NCBI RefSeq assembly: GCF_002863225.1
Contig: NZ_PKEK01000040.1
Location: 124,001-188,000, forward strand
DNA: 64,000 bases
Origin: Mycobacterium sp.
GTDB lineage: Bacteria; Actinomycetota; Actinomycetes; Mycobacteriales; Mycobacteriaceae
Direction of reading: 5' to 3'
The notes under the pieces are model-generated. The model worked only from the letters and a program-made list of their open reading frames with translations, was not told where the DNA came from and ran no database searches. The translations under genes and the position numbers were made by a program. Below, one piece after another: positions 34,188-43,018 of the stretch (position 1 is the stretch's first letter; every line of letters starts with the position of its first letter).

Positions 34188-35669
34188 TCATTGCAACGTG
34201 GCGGAACCGTCGGCGTGGACGGTCACCTTTGCTCCGCCGATGTCCTCATTCACGGTCTGCGCGGCCGCCGACGGGTCGTCGATCAACGCCAGCGTCCGGC
34301 GTTCGTCGGGCGTGCGGACCGACAGGAATGCCTTCTCGGGCTTACCATCCCGGTCGAACGGGGTCGTCCAGGCCTCCACAGTGCCGACGCCTTCCCACTC
34401 CACCGCCGCCGTCCGGGTCGGCTCCCGGTCGACGGCCGATTGGACGTCCTCCCAACGGAATTCCGACTTCGGCGGCTCGGTGCCGTACACGCCGAAGCTG
34501 TGCTTGGTGAGGTAACCGCCGTTGGCGGTGATCAGACCGCGGCGGCCCGGGTTGGACGTCAAGAGTTCGGCCATGGTGGCGATGGAGTGGGCGACGTAGT
34601 TGTTCCACGGCCCGCCCGCAAAGGTGAGCCCGCCGGTGACGGTGAGCGGCCGGGCCGGGTCGTCGACCGGGAGCCCGAGTTCGTTGGCCGCGACCTGCAC
34701 CGCGGACGGAAAGCACGAGTACAGGTCGACGTAGTCGATGTCGTCGATGCCCAATCCGGCCAGCTCCAGCGCGCGTGCCCCGCCGATCCGGATGGACGGC
34801 GACCGGTGCAGTTCGGCTCGTTCGCTGATCGAGTAGGTGTCGTGTGCGTCGGTGCCGGCGTAGGGGTAGACCCATTTCTCGGAGGGGATCTGCAGGCGAG
34901 TCGCGGCCTCCACGGACGTCAAGATCAACGCGGCGCCCTGGTCCACCATGTTGTTGGAGTTCATCAGCTTGGTGTACGGCCAGCTGATCATCCGGTTCGA
35001 CGGGCCGGGCCGCGAAATTTCTTCAGCGGTAATCGGTTGACGAATCCACGCGTGCGGATTCTGCACCGCGACCTCGTTGAAACGAGCCCACAGCTCACCG
35101 ATACGGCGCCGGTGATCGTCGACCGACTCTCCCGTGCTGACGCGCAGCGCCTGCTCGAAGATCGGGTAGATGTAGGCCGGGCGGTCGAGTTTGATTCGGA
35201 TCTCGGAATCGCCGGCCATCGGCACGTTCTCGTCACTGCCCTCCGGCAGTGGAATCGCGTTGTCCTGCTCGGTGGAGGTCAGCCGCTCTCCGTCAGCGCG
35301 CCGTTGCGTGCGAGTCCGCCACATCTCCGCACCGGCCACCAGCACCACGTCGGCGCGGCCCTGTTGAATGTCCGCGCACGCCCGGTTGACCAGGGTCTGC
35401 GGGACGTTCCCCCCGATGCCGCTGTACTTGGTGGTGAATTTCGCGGCACCGATGCGCTCGCCGAGCAGTAGCGCCGGGTCCCGGTAGTACACGGACAACA
35501 GGTTGACCACCCGGATCGAGTCGATCGCCTCGAGCACTCGAGGGTCGGCGGCTTCGCGTGCCGCCGCTGCCATCAGGTCGACCGGTTCGAGGGTGTTGTC
35601 CTGGGCCGCCACTCGGTGGTTGATCTGACCGTGCGCGACGAGAACAGGCGTTCTGGGGTTGACGGCCAT
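34188..35669 (-). CDS. Thiolase-family protein, acetyl-CoA acetyltransferase-like (Rv1867-like)
   Basis: A 493-residue thiolase-fold protein of the SCP-x/Rv1867 type. LVAGAEMWRTRTQR, MNSNNMVDQGAALILTSVEAA, DDIDYVDLYSCFPSAVQVAA (with a Cys near the second active site) and GGLTFAGGPWNNYVAHSIATM follow the thiolase C-terminal fold, and an OB-like tail ends the chain. The classical nucleophilic Cys region is altered (GIGGNVPQTLVNRACADI), so activity may differ from true thiolases. The start ATG at 35669 overlaps the CoA-transferase stop by one base, with GGAAGG upstream. Confidence 0.85.
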   Translation of the reverse strand: MAVNPRTPVLVAHGQINHRVAAQDNTLEPVDLMAAAAREAADPRVLEAIDSIRVVNLLSVYYRDPALLLGERIGAAKFTTKYSGIGGNVPQTLVNRACADIQQGRADVVLVAGAEMWRTRTQRRADGERLTSTEQDNAIPLPEGSDENVPMAGDSEIRIKLDRPAYIYPIFEQALRVSTGESVDDHRRRIGELWARFNEVAVQNPHAWIRQPITAEEISRPGPSNRMISWPYTKLMNSNNMVDQGAALILTSVEAATRLQIPSEKWVYPYAGTDAHDTYSISERAELHRSPSIRIGGARALELAGLGIDDIDYVDLYSCFPSAVQVAANELGLPVDDPARPLTVTGGLTFAGGPWNNYVAHSIATMAELLTSNPGRRGLITANGGYLTKHSFGVYGTEPPKSEFRWEDVQSAVDREPTRTAAVEWEGVGTVEAWTTPFDRDGKPEKAFLSVRTPDERRTLALIDDPSAAAQTVNEDIGGAKVTVHADGSATLQ

Positions 35670-38080
35670 CACGTGGAACCTTCCGCGGAATCGGTGGATG
35701 CGAACAGCACCCCGTCATGAATCAACTGCTCGGTTTCCTCACTACTCATGCCGAGGATCTTCAGGCAGATTTCCCGGGTGTCCTGCCCGGGCAGCGGGGC
35801 CGGGCGCTGCGGTGCCACCGGAATGTGCCGAAACGGGGCCGGGCCCGTCTCGGCCGGCAGGACATTGTCGAACAACGGATGACGCATGTCGCTGAACAAC
35901 TTTCGTGCACCCAGCTGCGGATCTTCGAGGATGTCCGGCGGGCGACTCATCTGCCCGGCCGGCACGCCGACGCTCTGCAGCGCGTCCGCGACCTGTTCTG
36001 GCGTGCGGCTGACGGTCCGCGCCGACACCAGCTCGACCAATTCGACGCGATGCGCGGTTCGTGCGGAACCCGACGCGAACCGCGGGTCGTCGGCCAGCTC
36101 CGGCAGCCCCAATGCCGCACTGGCCGAACGCCAGTCAACGTCGTCTCGAATCGAGACCACGCACCACTCGTCGTCACCCGCACACGGGAAGACCTCGTGG
36201 ACGCTGGTGTCGTCGCTCAGCTGAGCCGCGTCGTCCTCGCGCGCCGTGTCGGTGACGTAGCGGGCGTCGAGTTGGTTGACGACGGCTTCCGCTTGCGATA
36301 CGTGGACGCGAGCCCCGGTGTCGGTGCGGTCGCGATGGATCAGCGCGGCCAGCGCTCCGATCGCGGTGATGCGTCCGACCACGTGGTCGGGGAAGACCGT
36401 CGTCGCGTCGTAATAGCTGTGCCGAGTGTCGGATTCGTCCGATTGCGAATGTGGGTCGGTCCACAGCTTGCTGACACCCGCGGTGGCGCGCACCAGCGGT
36501 CCGTACCCCAGCCGGTTGCTCCACGGCCCGCGATCGCCGAAGGCGCTGCTCTCGGCCAACACCACGCGGCGATTCAGTGACTGCAGGACGTCATGAGGAA
36601 AGCCAAGTGCGACAAGCGTTCCCGGTTTGAAGTTGGCGAAGACCGCATCGGCGTCGGCGACCAGCCGGCTGAAAACCCGCTTACCCTGCTCGCTGCGCAG
36701 GTCGAGACCGAGCGCCAGGTTGTTGCGATGTGTCCAGGCGAACGACTCGCTCATGGCGTCGCCGACACGGGCTTGCCGCAGCCCGTCCGGGTAGGCCGCG
36801 CTTTCGACCTTGATCACCTCGGCGCCGAGATCGCCGAACAGCCGGCTGAGTTCCCCGCCCGCGACGATGATGCCGAGGTCGATGATCCGCAGTCCGTCGA
36901 ACGGACGTGGCCCGGCCTTTGCGGGCGCAACGATGGTCGCCGGGTCCGCGGCCCAGCGCGGCTCATGGGCGCCCGCGCGTGGAGCGGGTGCACGAAACCC
37001 GATGTGCCGGCCGTCGACCGAGTAGTAGCCGGTCGGGATGGTGCCCTGCACGCCGGGAACGAGTTCGGCACTGGTGACGGCGCCGACGGTCTCGAAGTGT
37101 TCGGAGGCCAGAATCTGCGCCGGATCCAGTACCGCGGAGATCGCGACGCCGTGCGATTGGCCTTGTGCAACAAGCTCTTTCATTGTCTGCTCGGCGAAGA
37201 GCCGCTGGACCAGCAGGCCGATCTGCGGCCAGGCCTTGAATCGTGCGGCGATGACGTCGTATTCGGGGTCCTGGAATTCCGCCGGCTCCCCCAGCCAGCG
37301 ACGCAGTCCGTGCCACTGCCGGGGGGACATCACGCACAGCCGAACGTGACCGTCGCGGCACGCATAGATCGGGTAGGCATCTTGATTCTTGGGGCGTCCG
37401 CGCCACCGGTCGGGCCGGCGGACGCCCGCGGCGGCCTGGCCATGCGCACCGAACGCGGGATCGAGCGCCATCACGACCGCTTCGAAACGCGAGAAGTCGA
37501 TGTAGTCGCCTGTGCCGCAACGTAATTTGTTGTAGTACGCGACCAGTGCGGCCCAGGTTGCCTGCACCGCGGCGGTGGCTGAGGCGATGCCGTCCGGCGG
37601 CGAAACCGGTGTGCCGGTGGTAGGACCCGAGCGGGACAACGCGCCGGACAGCGCGTACAGGACCTGGTCGGTCGCTCGCCAGTTTGCGCGTGGCCCCGTC
37701 CGGCCGAAGTCCGTGATCGACAGTGCGACCAGCTGTGGAAAACGGTCGGCCAGCTCCTCACACGAGGTCCCGTACCCGGCCGCCTGCCCCGGCGATCCAC
37801 TGTCGACGACGATGTCGGCGCTTCCGGCGAGCCCGATCAGCCGCTCGCGGTCCTGCGGGCTCGACGGGTCGAGGACCGTACTGCGCTTGTTTGCGTTGTG
37901 CAGGGCGAAGCGCACCCCGGTGCCGCGCAATGTCGGTCGGCGGGTGCGCGCGGGGCTGCCGCCCGGCGGCTCCACCTTCAAGACATCCGCGCCGAGGTCG
38001 GCCAACAGCCGGGTGACAGCATCGCCGTCGTCGTCGCACAGGTCGAGCACCCGTAGCGACGCAAGCAGGTCGTCAGGCAT
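35669..38080 (-). CDS. Class III CoA-transferase, duplicated-domain (Rv1866-like)
   Basis: An 803-residue protein with two tandem CaiB/BaiF family III CoA-transferase domains. Domain 1 begins LRVLDLCDDDGDAVTRLLADLGADVLKVEPPGG, domain 2 GLRIIDLGIIVAGGELSRLFGDLGAEVIKVES near residue 390; each has the family LxxADVL/ADAVFANF block. Such enzymes move CoA between carboxylic acids. It is the first gene of the leftward trio CoA-transferase/thiolase/fusion protein, which suggests a CoA-ester catabolic route. I use the ATG at 38080; a TTG nine codons upstream is possible. Confidence 0.88.
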   Translation of the reverse strand: MPDDLLASLRVLDLCDDDGDAVTRLLADLGADVLKVEPPGGSPARTRRPTLRGTGVRFALHNANKRSTVLDPSSPQDRERLIGLAGSADIVVDSGSPGQAAGYGTSCEELADRFPQLVALSITDFGRTGPRANWRATDQVLYALSGALSRSGPTTGTPVSPPDGIASATAAVQATWAALVAYYNKLRCGTGDYIDFSRFEAVVMALDPAFGAHGQAAAGVRRPDRWRGRPKNQDAYPIYACRDGHVRLCVMSPRQWHGLRRWLGEPAEFQDPEYDVIAARFKAWPQIGLLVQRLFAEQTMKELVAQGQSHGVAISAVLDPAQILASEHFETVGAVTSAELVPGVQGTIPTGYYSVDGRHIGFRAPAPRAGAHEPRWAADPATIVAPAKAGPRPFDGLRIIDLGIIVAGGELSRLFGDLGAEVIKVESAAYPDGLRQARVGDAMSESFAWTHRNNLALGLDLRSEQGKRVFSRLVADADAVFANFKPGTLVALGFPHDVLQSLNRRVVLAESSAFGDRGPWSNRLGYGPLVRATAGVSKLWTDPHSQSDESDTRHSYYDATTVFPDHVVGRITAIGALAALIHRDRTDTGARVHVSQAEAVVNQLDARYVTDTAREDDAAQLSDDTSVHEVFPCAGDDEWCVVSIRDDVDWRSASAALGLPELADDPRFASGSARTAHRVELVELVSARTVSRTPEQVADALQSVGVPAGQMSRPPDILEDPQLGARKLFSDMRHPLFDNVLPAETGPAPFRHIPVAPQRPAPLPGQDTREICLKILGMSSEETEQLIHDGVLFASTDSAEGST

Positions 38081-38147
38081 CAGGTCAGCGTAGTTGGCAG
38101 GTGTCAACTTTGATCAGCTGCCCGGCGGCCGCCGGTAGCCTGGTGAG

Positions 38148-38912
38148 ATGTCTGGCTACGAGAGCGCCGCGGTGGAACCGCACCCGCTGCTGGCGCAGCT
38201 CTCGGCGCTGCACCAGTTCCGTATTCAGGTCGACGTCGCGGTCGTCATTGTCGTGCTCGCGCTGACGAATCTGATCGCGCACTTCACCACTCCCTGGGCG
38301 AGCGTCGTGACCGTCCCGGTCGCCGCGGTCGGGCTGGTCGCCTGGTTGCGCGTCACCGGACTCGGCTGGGCCGAGCTCGGGCTGGGCCGTGAACATTGGA
38401 AGTCGGGTGCCGCGTACGCGCTGGGTGCCATCGTCCTGGTGGTTGCGGCGATCGCAGTGGGTGCGTGGTTGCCGCTCACCCGGCCGATGTTCATGAATCA
38501 CCATTACGCGACGATCTCCGGCGCGCTGATGGCCTCGATGATCATCATTCCCTTGCAGACCGTCATTCCCGAGGAGCTGGCGTTTCGCGGTGTGCTGCAC
38601 GGGACGCTCAACCGGGCGTGGGGGTTTCGCGGGGTGGCGGTGGCCGGCTCACTGTTGTTCGGCCTCTGGCATATCGCCACGTCGCTGGGATTGACCTACA
38701 GCAATGTCGGCTTCACCCGGGTGTTGGGCGGTGGCTTCCTCGGCATGTTGGCCGGGGTGGTGCTGGCCGTGATCGCAACCGCGGCCGCCGGTTTCGTCTT
38801 CAGTTGGCTCCGGCGGCGCAGCGGCAGCCTGCTGGCGCCGATCGCGCTGCACTGGTCGCTCAACGGGCTGGGCGCGCTAGCCGCCGCCTTGGTCTGGCAG
38901 GCGTCCAGCTGA
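38148..38912 (+). CDS. CPBP family intramembrane glutamic endopeptidase (CAAX protease-like)
   Basis: A 254-residue membrane protein with about six helices. The three catalytic motifs of the CPBP/ABI family are present: PEELAFRGVLHG (EExxxR), LLFGLWHIAT (FxxxH) and LHWSLNG (HWxxN). Such proteases cut within or near the membrane; substrates in mycobacteria are unknown. It is divergent from the CoA-transferase gene and stands alone. Confidence 0.88.
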   Translation: MSGYESAAVEPHPLLAQLSALHQFRIQVDVAVVIVVLALTNLIAHFTTPWASVVTVPVAAVGLVAWLRVTGLGWAELGLGREHWKSGAAYALGAIVLVVAAIAVGAWLPLTRPMFMNHHYATISGALMASMIIIPLQTVIPEELAFRGVLHGTLNRAWGFRGVAVAGSLLFGLWHIATSLGLTYSNVGFTRVLGGGFLGMLAGVVLAVIATAAAGFVFSWLRRRSGSLLAPIALHWSLNGLGALAAALVWQASS

Positions 38913-38989
38913 CTCAGACGGGACTGGGGCGGGCGATCTGCCGGGCGTGCAACGCGGCGCGAGTCATCTGACCCGGCGCAGTCGCGCTG

Positions 38990-39259
38990 TCAGGTGCGCG
39001 ACTTGGCCGCTTTGTAGATGAACAGCAGCAGCACGGCGCCGACCAGTGCTCCGAGGAACGAGTGATTGATCGGCGGAGTGACGGTGAACTTGTGTGGCGG
39101 AAAGACGAGACTGCCCAATGTGCCACCGACGTAAGCACCCACGATGCCGAGCAGAGAGGTTGCAATCAGTCCGAGTGGCTGACTGCCGGGAACGATCAAT
39201 CGTGCAATCAGGCCGACGATCAGGCCGAGGATGAGCATCCAGATGATGTGCAGAATCAC
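38990..39259 (-). CDS. GlsB/YeaQ/YmgE family (transglycosylase-associated) membrane protein
   Basis: An 89-residue protein with three hydrophobic helices. MILHIIWMLILGLIVGLIAR and GLIATSLLGIVGAYVGGTLG are the glycine-rich helices typical of this family, followed by FLGALVGAVLLLFIYK. Related proteins are stress-induced in many bacteria; the function is not known. It occupies the place of Rv1861 next to apa. Confidence 0.88.
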   Translation of the reverse strand: MILHIIWMLILGLIVGLIARLIVPGSQPLGLIATSLLGIVGAYVGGTLGSLVFPPHKFTVTPPINHSFLGALVGAVLLLFIYKAAKSRT

Positions 39260-39372
39260 GACCGGCTCCTTGCGTATTGATTTGTGTTCAGCCCACTGCC
39301 GGACTGTCTGGGGTGTGCCCGAGAAGCCTAACGAGCCGATGGCTGGCTAGGGAATCTTCGCCCACCGTGCGA

Positions 39373-40506
39373 TCAGGTCGATACCGCGCCCGGGGCGGGG
39401 TTCACCCCGTTTCCTCCGGCCGGCTGAGGTCCCGCGGGCGCGGGGCCGGCCGGAGCGGGACCGGCTGGGCCAGGACCGACCGGTGCAGGACCGGCGGGAG
39501 CGGGAACGCCGGGGCCGGCGGGTGCAGGACCGGCGGGAGCGGGAACGCCGGGGCCGGCGGGAGCAGGACCGCCGGGACCGGGTGCCGGACCGGTCGGACC
39601 GGGACCGGCCGGCGCAGGTGCCCCCGGGCCCGGCGCGACCACCAGTGGACGGACCGATTCGGCCAGCGTCTTCGCACCGGCCTTGTCGACCGGGTTGTTG
39701 CCGGTTCCGAGCCACACCACGAACCAGCGCTGAGGCGCCGCGCCTGCCGGGCCCGGCGCGCTGACCACGCCCGCCCAGATCTGACCGTTCGGCTTGGTCG
39801 TGTCGCTGAACTTGACCTCGTAGAACGACGCCCCACCGGCGGCGCCGTTGGCGCCGAGCGGAATGGTCTCCTGGTTCACCCGGGTGCCGGGATAGGGCAT
39901 GAAGAACTCGCCCATGTCCGACGCGAGCCTGGCCGCTGCCTTGGTGTTGTCGGCCTCGGCACTGGCATAGAGCTTCTGGTCCAATTTCCCGAGGACCACG
40001 CGGGTGTCGTTGGCGACCGGTGGCGGCTGACCGGGGTTGGGTGCTCCGGAAATCTTGCTGAGTAGCGCCGATCCGTAATCGAGGTGCGTCGCGTCGGATT
40101 CCACCCATCCGGCGGGCAGGACGAAGCTGAATCCGCCTACCGGGTTGTCGATTCGGCCCGCGTTCGGGTCGACCGGAACCGGATTTGCGGGATCCGTCGC
40201 CGCCGGGCCGGGGACCGGGCCGATGCCCTGCGGCGCGGGACCGCCGGGACCGGGCACCGCATCCGCCGCGGGTATTCCCGGCGCGGGCGCAGCTGGCGCC
40301 CCCGGGTTGGGTCCCACGGGGGCGGGTCCGGCGGGGGCCGGTCCGGCGGGAGCGGGTGCGGCTGGACCGGGAGGCGGGGTCGCCGGATCGGCACCGGCGG
40401 CCGCGGGCAGTGCGAGGGTGATGGCACCAGCACCGCCGACTGCGGCGATGACCCGCATCATCCAGCGCATTTTGGTCCGTGACGAATAGCGCTCTGCCTC
40501 GTTCAT
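39373..40506 (-). CDS. apa: Alanine/proline-rich secreted protein Apa (fibronectin attachment protein)
   Basis: A 377-residue exported protein. A signal peptide ([25 protein letters not shown]) is followed by an Ala/Pro/Gly-rich segment, the conserved core [21 protein letters not shown] through [22 protein letters not shown], and a second Pro-rich tail. In pathogens Apa is a mannosylated surface adhesin that binds fibronectin. The tail contains a 13-residue tandem repeat (39483-39560). In M. tuberculosis it follows modABC; here it follows modA directly, modB and modC being absent. Confidence 0.95.
   Translation of the reverse strand: MNEAERYSSRTKMRWMMRVIAAVGGAGAITLALPAAAGADPATPPPGPAAPAPAGPAPAGPAPVGPNPGAPAAPAPGIPAADAVPGPGGPAPQGIGPVPGPAATDPANPVPVDPNAGRIDNPVGGFSFVLPAGWVESDATHLDYGSALLSKISGAPNPGQPPPVANDTRVVLGKLDQKLYASAEADNTKAAARLASDMGEFFMPYPGTRVNQETIPLGANGAAGGASFYEVKFSDTTKPNGQIWAGVVSAPGPAGAAPQRWFVVWLGTGNNPVDKAGAKTLAESVRPLVVAPGPGAPAPAGPGPTGPAPGPGGPAPAGPGVPAPAGPAPAGPGVPAPAGPAPVGPGPAGPAPAGPAPAGPQPAGGNGVNPAPGAVST
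39483..39560 (+). repeat. 39-base perfect tandem repeat within apa
   Basis: Two identical 39-base units (39483-39521 and 39522-39560) encode 13 Pro/Ala/Gly residues each; a third, diverged unit follows from 39561. The period is a multiple of three, so copy-number change would lengthen or shorten the Pro-rich tail without a frameshift. Confidence 0.85.
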
Positions 40507-40683
40507 GACGAAAAAGCTACCGTGTTACACCCGTGACGCAAGGGTGAATAGCAGTCGTTTCGCCTGGTTTTTCTGATCTGTCGGCGGCCGCGCGACCTAC
40601 GCGCAGCTCATTGGTTGGACGATGTCGGGATAGGCCTCCGGGTGACAATTCGCTAACGCACGCGCCGCCGGGCGCGTCACTGT

Positions 40684-41550
40684 TCACGGACCGGCGAATC
40701 CGGCCTCAAGTAGCACCTGGCGGCCGGTCGGACCGACGACCAGATCGACGAATTTCTGCGCCAGCGCCGACTGGGCCGCATTCCTGAGGACGACGATCGG
40801 ATAGGCGTTCACCGCGTCGGCGGATTCCGGAAATCTGACGGTGTCGACCGTGTCGCCGGCGTTGTGCGCGTCGTTCATGTAGACCAAGCCGGCGTCGGCG
40901 TCGCCGGCGGTGACGCTGGCCAGCACCGCGGACCCGATCGGCTCCTCGCGCACCGGGCTGGGGTGTACGCCGGTGTTGTCCTCGATGTGCTGTACCCCCG
41001 CCCCGCACGGTGCCGACGCTTGACAGACCGCGACGCGCACGTCAGGTCTGCCGAGGTCTGCGAAGGATCGAATCTGCTTGGGGTTGCCCGGGGCGGTGAG
41101 GATCACCAGGGTGTTGGACGCGAAGTCGACCGGTTCGCTGCTTGTCAGGTCCGCCTTGACCACTGTGTCCATTTGCGCACTGTCGGCCGAGGCGAAGACG
41201 TCGGCCCGACTGCCCTGGGTCAGCTTGTCGGCGAGCTCGGCAGACGTCGCAAACACGAAATCGACAGTCGCGCCGGGATTTTCGGTCTGAAACTTGCCGG
41301 CCAGCAACGTGAAGGCCGGCCTGAGGGGCAGGGCGGCGAACACCTTGACCGGGGTGGCCGGCGCGCGCGCCGACGACGAGACCGCCGGTGTCGGCGGTCG
41401 AGACGGCTGCCCGCATCCGGCCAGGCTCGTCAGCACTGCACACGTCAACAGCCATGCCATCGCGGACCGGCGCGCAGTGCCGCGGGATGACGTCACAGTG
41501 CTCAGCGTTGTCCAAATGGTGACCTCGCCGTGCCGGATTTGGAGTTTCAT
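40684..41550 (-). CDS. modA: Molybdate-binding lipoprotein ModA
   Basis: A periplasmic-type molybdate-binding protein. The lipobox LTSLAGCG follows MAWLLTCAVL; the mature part has KVFAALPLRPAFTLLAGKF, ATSAELADKLTQGSRADVFASAD and GLVYMNDA, the blocks that bind the oxyanion in ModA. The start is uncertain: ATG at 41550 gives a 30-residue leader before the signal, while GTG at 41496 or ATG at 41460 give a more normal lipoprotein signal. In M. tuberculosis modA is followed by modB and modC; here no permease or ATPase gene follows, so it must borrow a transporter or is a leftover. Confidence 0.9.
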   Translation of the reverse strand: MKLQIRHGEVTIWTTLSTVTSSRGTARRSAMAWLLTCAVLTSLAGCGQPSRPPTPAVSSSARAPATPVKVFAALPLRPAFTLLAGKFQTENPGATVDFVFATSAELADKLTQGSRADVFASADSAQMDTVVKADLTSSEPVDFASNTLVILTAPGNPKQIRSFADLGRPDVRVAVCQASAPCGAGVQHIEDNTGVHPSPVREEPIGSAVLASVTAGDADAGLVYMNDAHNAGDTVDTVRFPESADAVNAYPIVVLRNAAQSALAQKFVDLVVGPTGRQVLLEAGFAGP

Positions 41551-41733
41551 ATCTAGCTACCGTCCAGTAACATAAGGAAACGTTAATGCCACACACGCCC
41601 TGAAATCCCAGGGACCGGCGTTGCGGTGTGCCACCATCGAAGCATCGGAAGACCGTTGCTCTAGGCGGACGCCGCGGCTGCTCACGACGAGCCGGCACCT
41701 GGATTCAATGCTGAATACAAGGAGGTCATGGCG

Positions 41734-42405
41734 ATGGAGGTACTGGTCACCGGCGGCGACACCGAACTGGGTCGCGCTGTTGCTGAGGGGTTCCACAACG
41801 AGGGCCACACGGTCACGCTGCTCGGCGCCCGCCGCGACGACCTCGAGGTAGCCGCCAAGGAGATCGAGGCGGACGCGATCGTCTGCGACAACACCGACCC
41901 CGCCGCTCTCGCGGAGGTCCGCCACCTGTTCCCGCACCACCTGGACACCATCGTCAACATTCCGGCACCCCGCTGGGACTCCGGTGACCCGCGTGCGTAC
42001 TCGCTGTCCGAGTTGGCCGGCGCATGGCGCCGCTCGCTCGACGACACGGTGCTGTCCTCCGTACTCACCCTCGAGACCGTGGGCGACCACCTGCGTTCGG
42101 GTGGGTCGATCATCAGCGTCGTGCCGGAGAACCCCCGCCCCGGCAGCGCCGAGGCCGCCGTCAAGGCCGCCCTCGCCAGCTGGGTGGCCGGCCAGGCGAC
42201 CGTGTTCGGCACCCGTGGGATCACCGTGAACGCCGTCGCGACCGGGCGCAGTGCCCAGCCGGGTTACGAAGGCCTGTCGAGCACGCCGCCGTCGGTGGCC
42301 GCCGAAGTCGCGCGGATGTCGCTGTTCCTGACCAGCCCGGCCGCCCGCCACATCACCGGGCAGACACTGCATGTCAGCCACGGCGCGCTGGCGCAGTTCG
42401 CCTAA
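41734..42405 (+). CDS. Short-chain dehydrogenase/reductase family protein (Rv1856c-like)
   Basis: A 223-residue Rossmann protein. EVLVTGGDTELGRAVAEGFHNEG is the TGxxxxxG nucleotide-binding start, and GTRGITVNAVATG is the usual SDR C-terminal block. The catalytic YxxxK motif is not in its normal form (GSAEAAVKAALASW keeps the Lys but lacks Tyr), so it may be an atypical or non-catalytic SDR. AAGGAGG at 41719-41725 favours the ATG at 41734 over that at 41728. Confidence 0.85.
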   Translation: MEVLVTGGDTELGRAVAEGFHNEGHTVTLLGARRDDLEVAAKEIEADAIVCDNTDPAALAEVRHLFPHHLDTIVNIPAPRWDSGDPRAYSLSELAGAWRRSLDDTVLSSVLTLETVGDHLRSGGSIISVVPENPRPGSAEAAVKAALASWVAGQATVFGTRGITVNAVATGRSAQPGYEGLSSTPPSVAAEVARMSLFLTSPAARHITGQTLHVSHGALAQFA

Positions 42406-42462
42406 CGCGTAGTTCGCGTCGGCGACCGTTGCAGCCACGCGTCGGTCACCAGGGTGGGTTTT

Positions 42463-42891
42463 GTGACCATTCGACTTGGCTTCCAAATCCCCAACTTTTC
42501 CTACGGCACCGGTGTCGAACAATTTTTTTCCCACCGTAATCGCGCAGGCGCGTGAGGCCGAATCAGCGGGCTATGACGCGCTTTTCGTGATGGAGCACTT
42601 CTATCAGCTGCCGATGCTCGGCTCCCCCGATCAACCGACGCTCGAGGCGTACACCGCTCTTGGCGCGTTGGCACCGATTCGGCGTTCGCCGAACCGCGCT
42701 GTCGCGAACGCACTCCGATCCTCATCGGTGGCAGCGGCGAGAAGAAGACGTTCTCCATCGCGGCTCGTTACGCCGACCACCTCAACATCATTGCCGGCGT
42801 CGGCATCGACGGCGTGGTGATCAACATGCCGCGCTACACCCCGGGAGGGATCGCAGCGGTCGCCGAGGCTCTGCGGCCCGTTGCCGCCTGA
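42463..42891 (+). pseudogene. LLM-class F420-dependent oxidoreductase pseudogene (Rv1855c-like)
   Basis: The GTG at 42463 opens with TIRLGFQIPNFSYGTGVEQF, the normal start of this family. A run of seven T at about 42523-42529 (six expected) shifts the frame; the continuation PTVIAQAREAESAGYDALFVMEHFYQLPML is in the next frame. After EAYTALGALA about a hundred residues are missing, then PILIGGSGEKKTFSIAARY and DHLNIIAG appear in another frame, followed by a second deletion before GIDGVVINMPRYTPGGIAAV and the stop at 42891. At least one frameshift and two deletions leave about 429 bases of an expected 900. Confidence 0.9.
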
Positions 42892-43018
42892 CGCCAGCGA
42901 CCTGCGTCACGTGCGAGGTCGCGGGTGTGGGCGATCACAGCTGCTTACATCGAAAATTGCAGGTCCGGGGGGCTATCGTAGAGCCTGAACCCTGTCGCCG
43001 CTGAGGAGCAATGACGCC

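Noticed and set aside
34191..35471. 426-residue plus-strand frame opposite the thiolase-like gene
   Set aside because: Arg/Val/Asp/Gly-rich shadow without family similarity.
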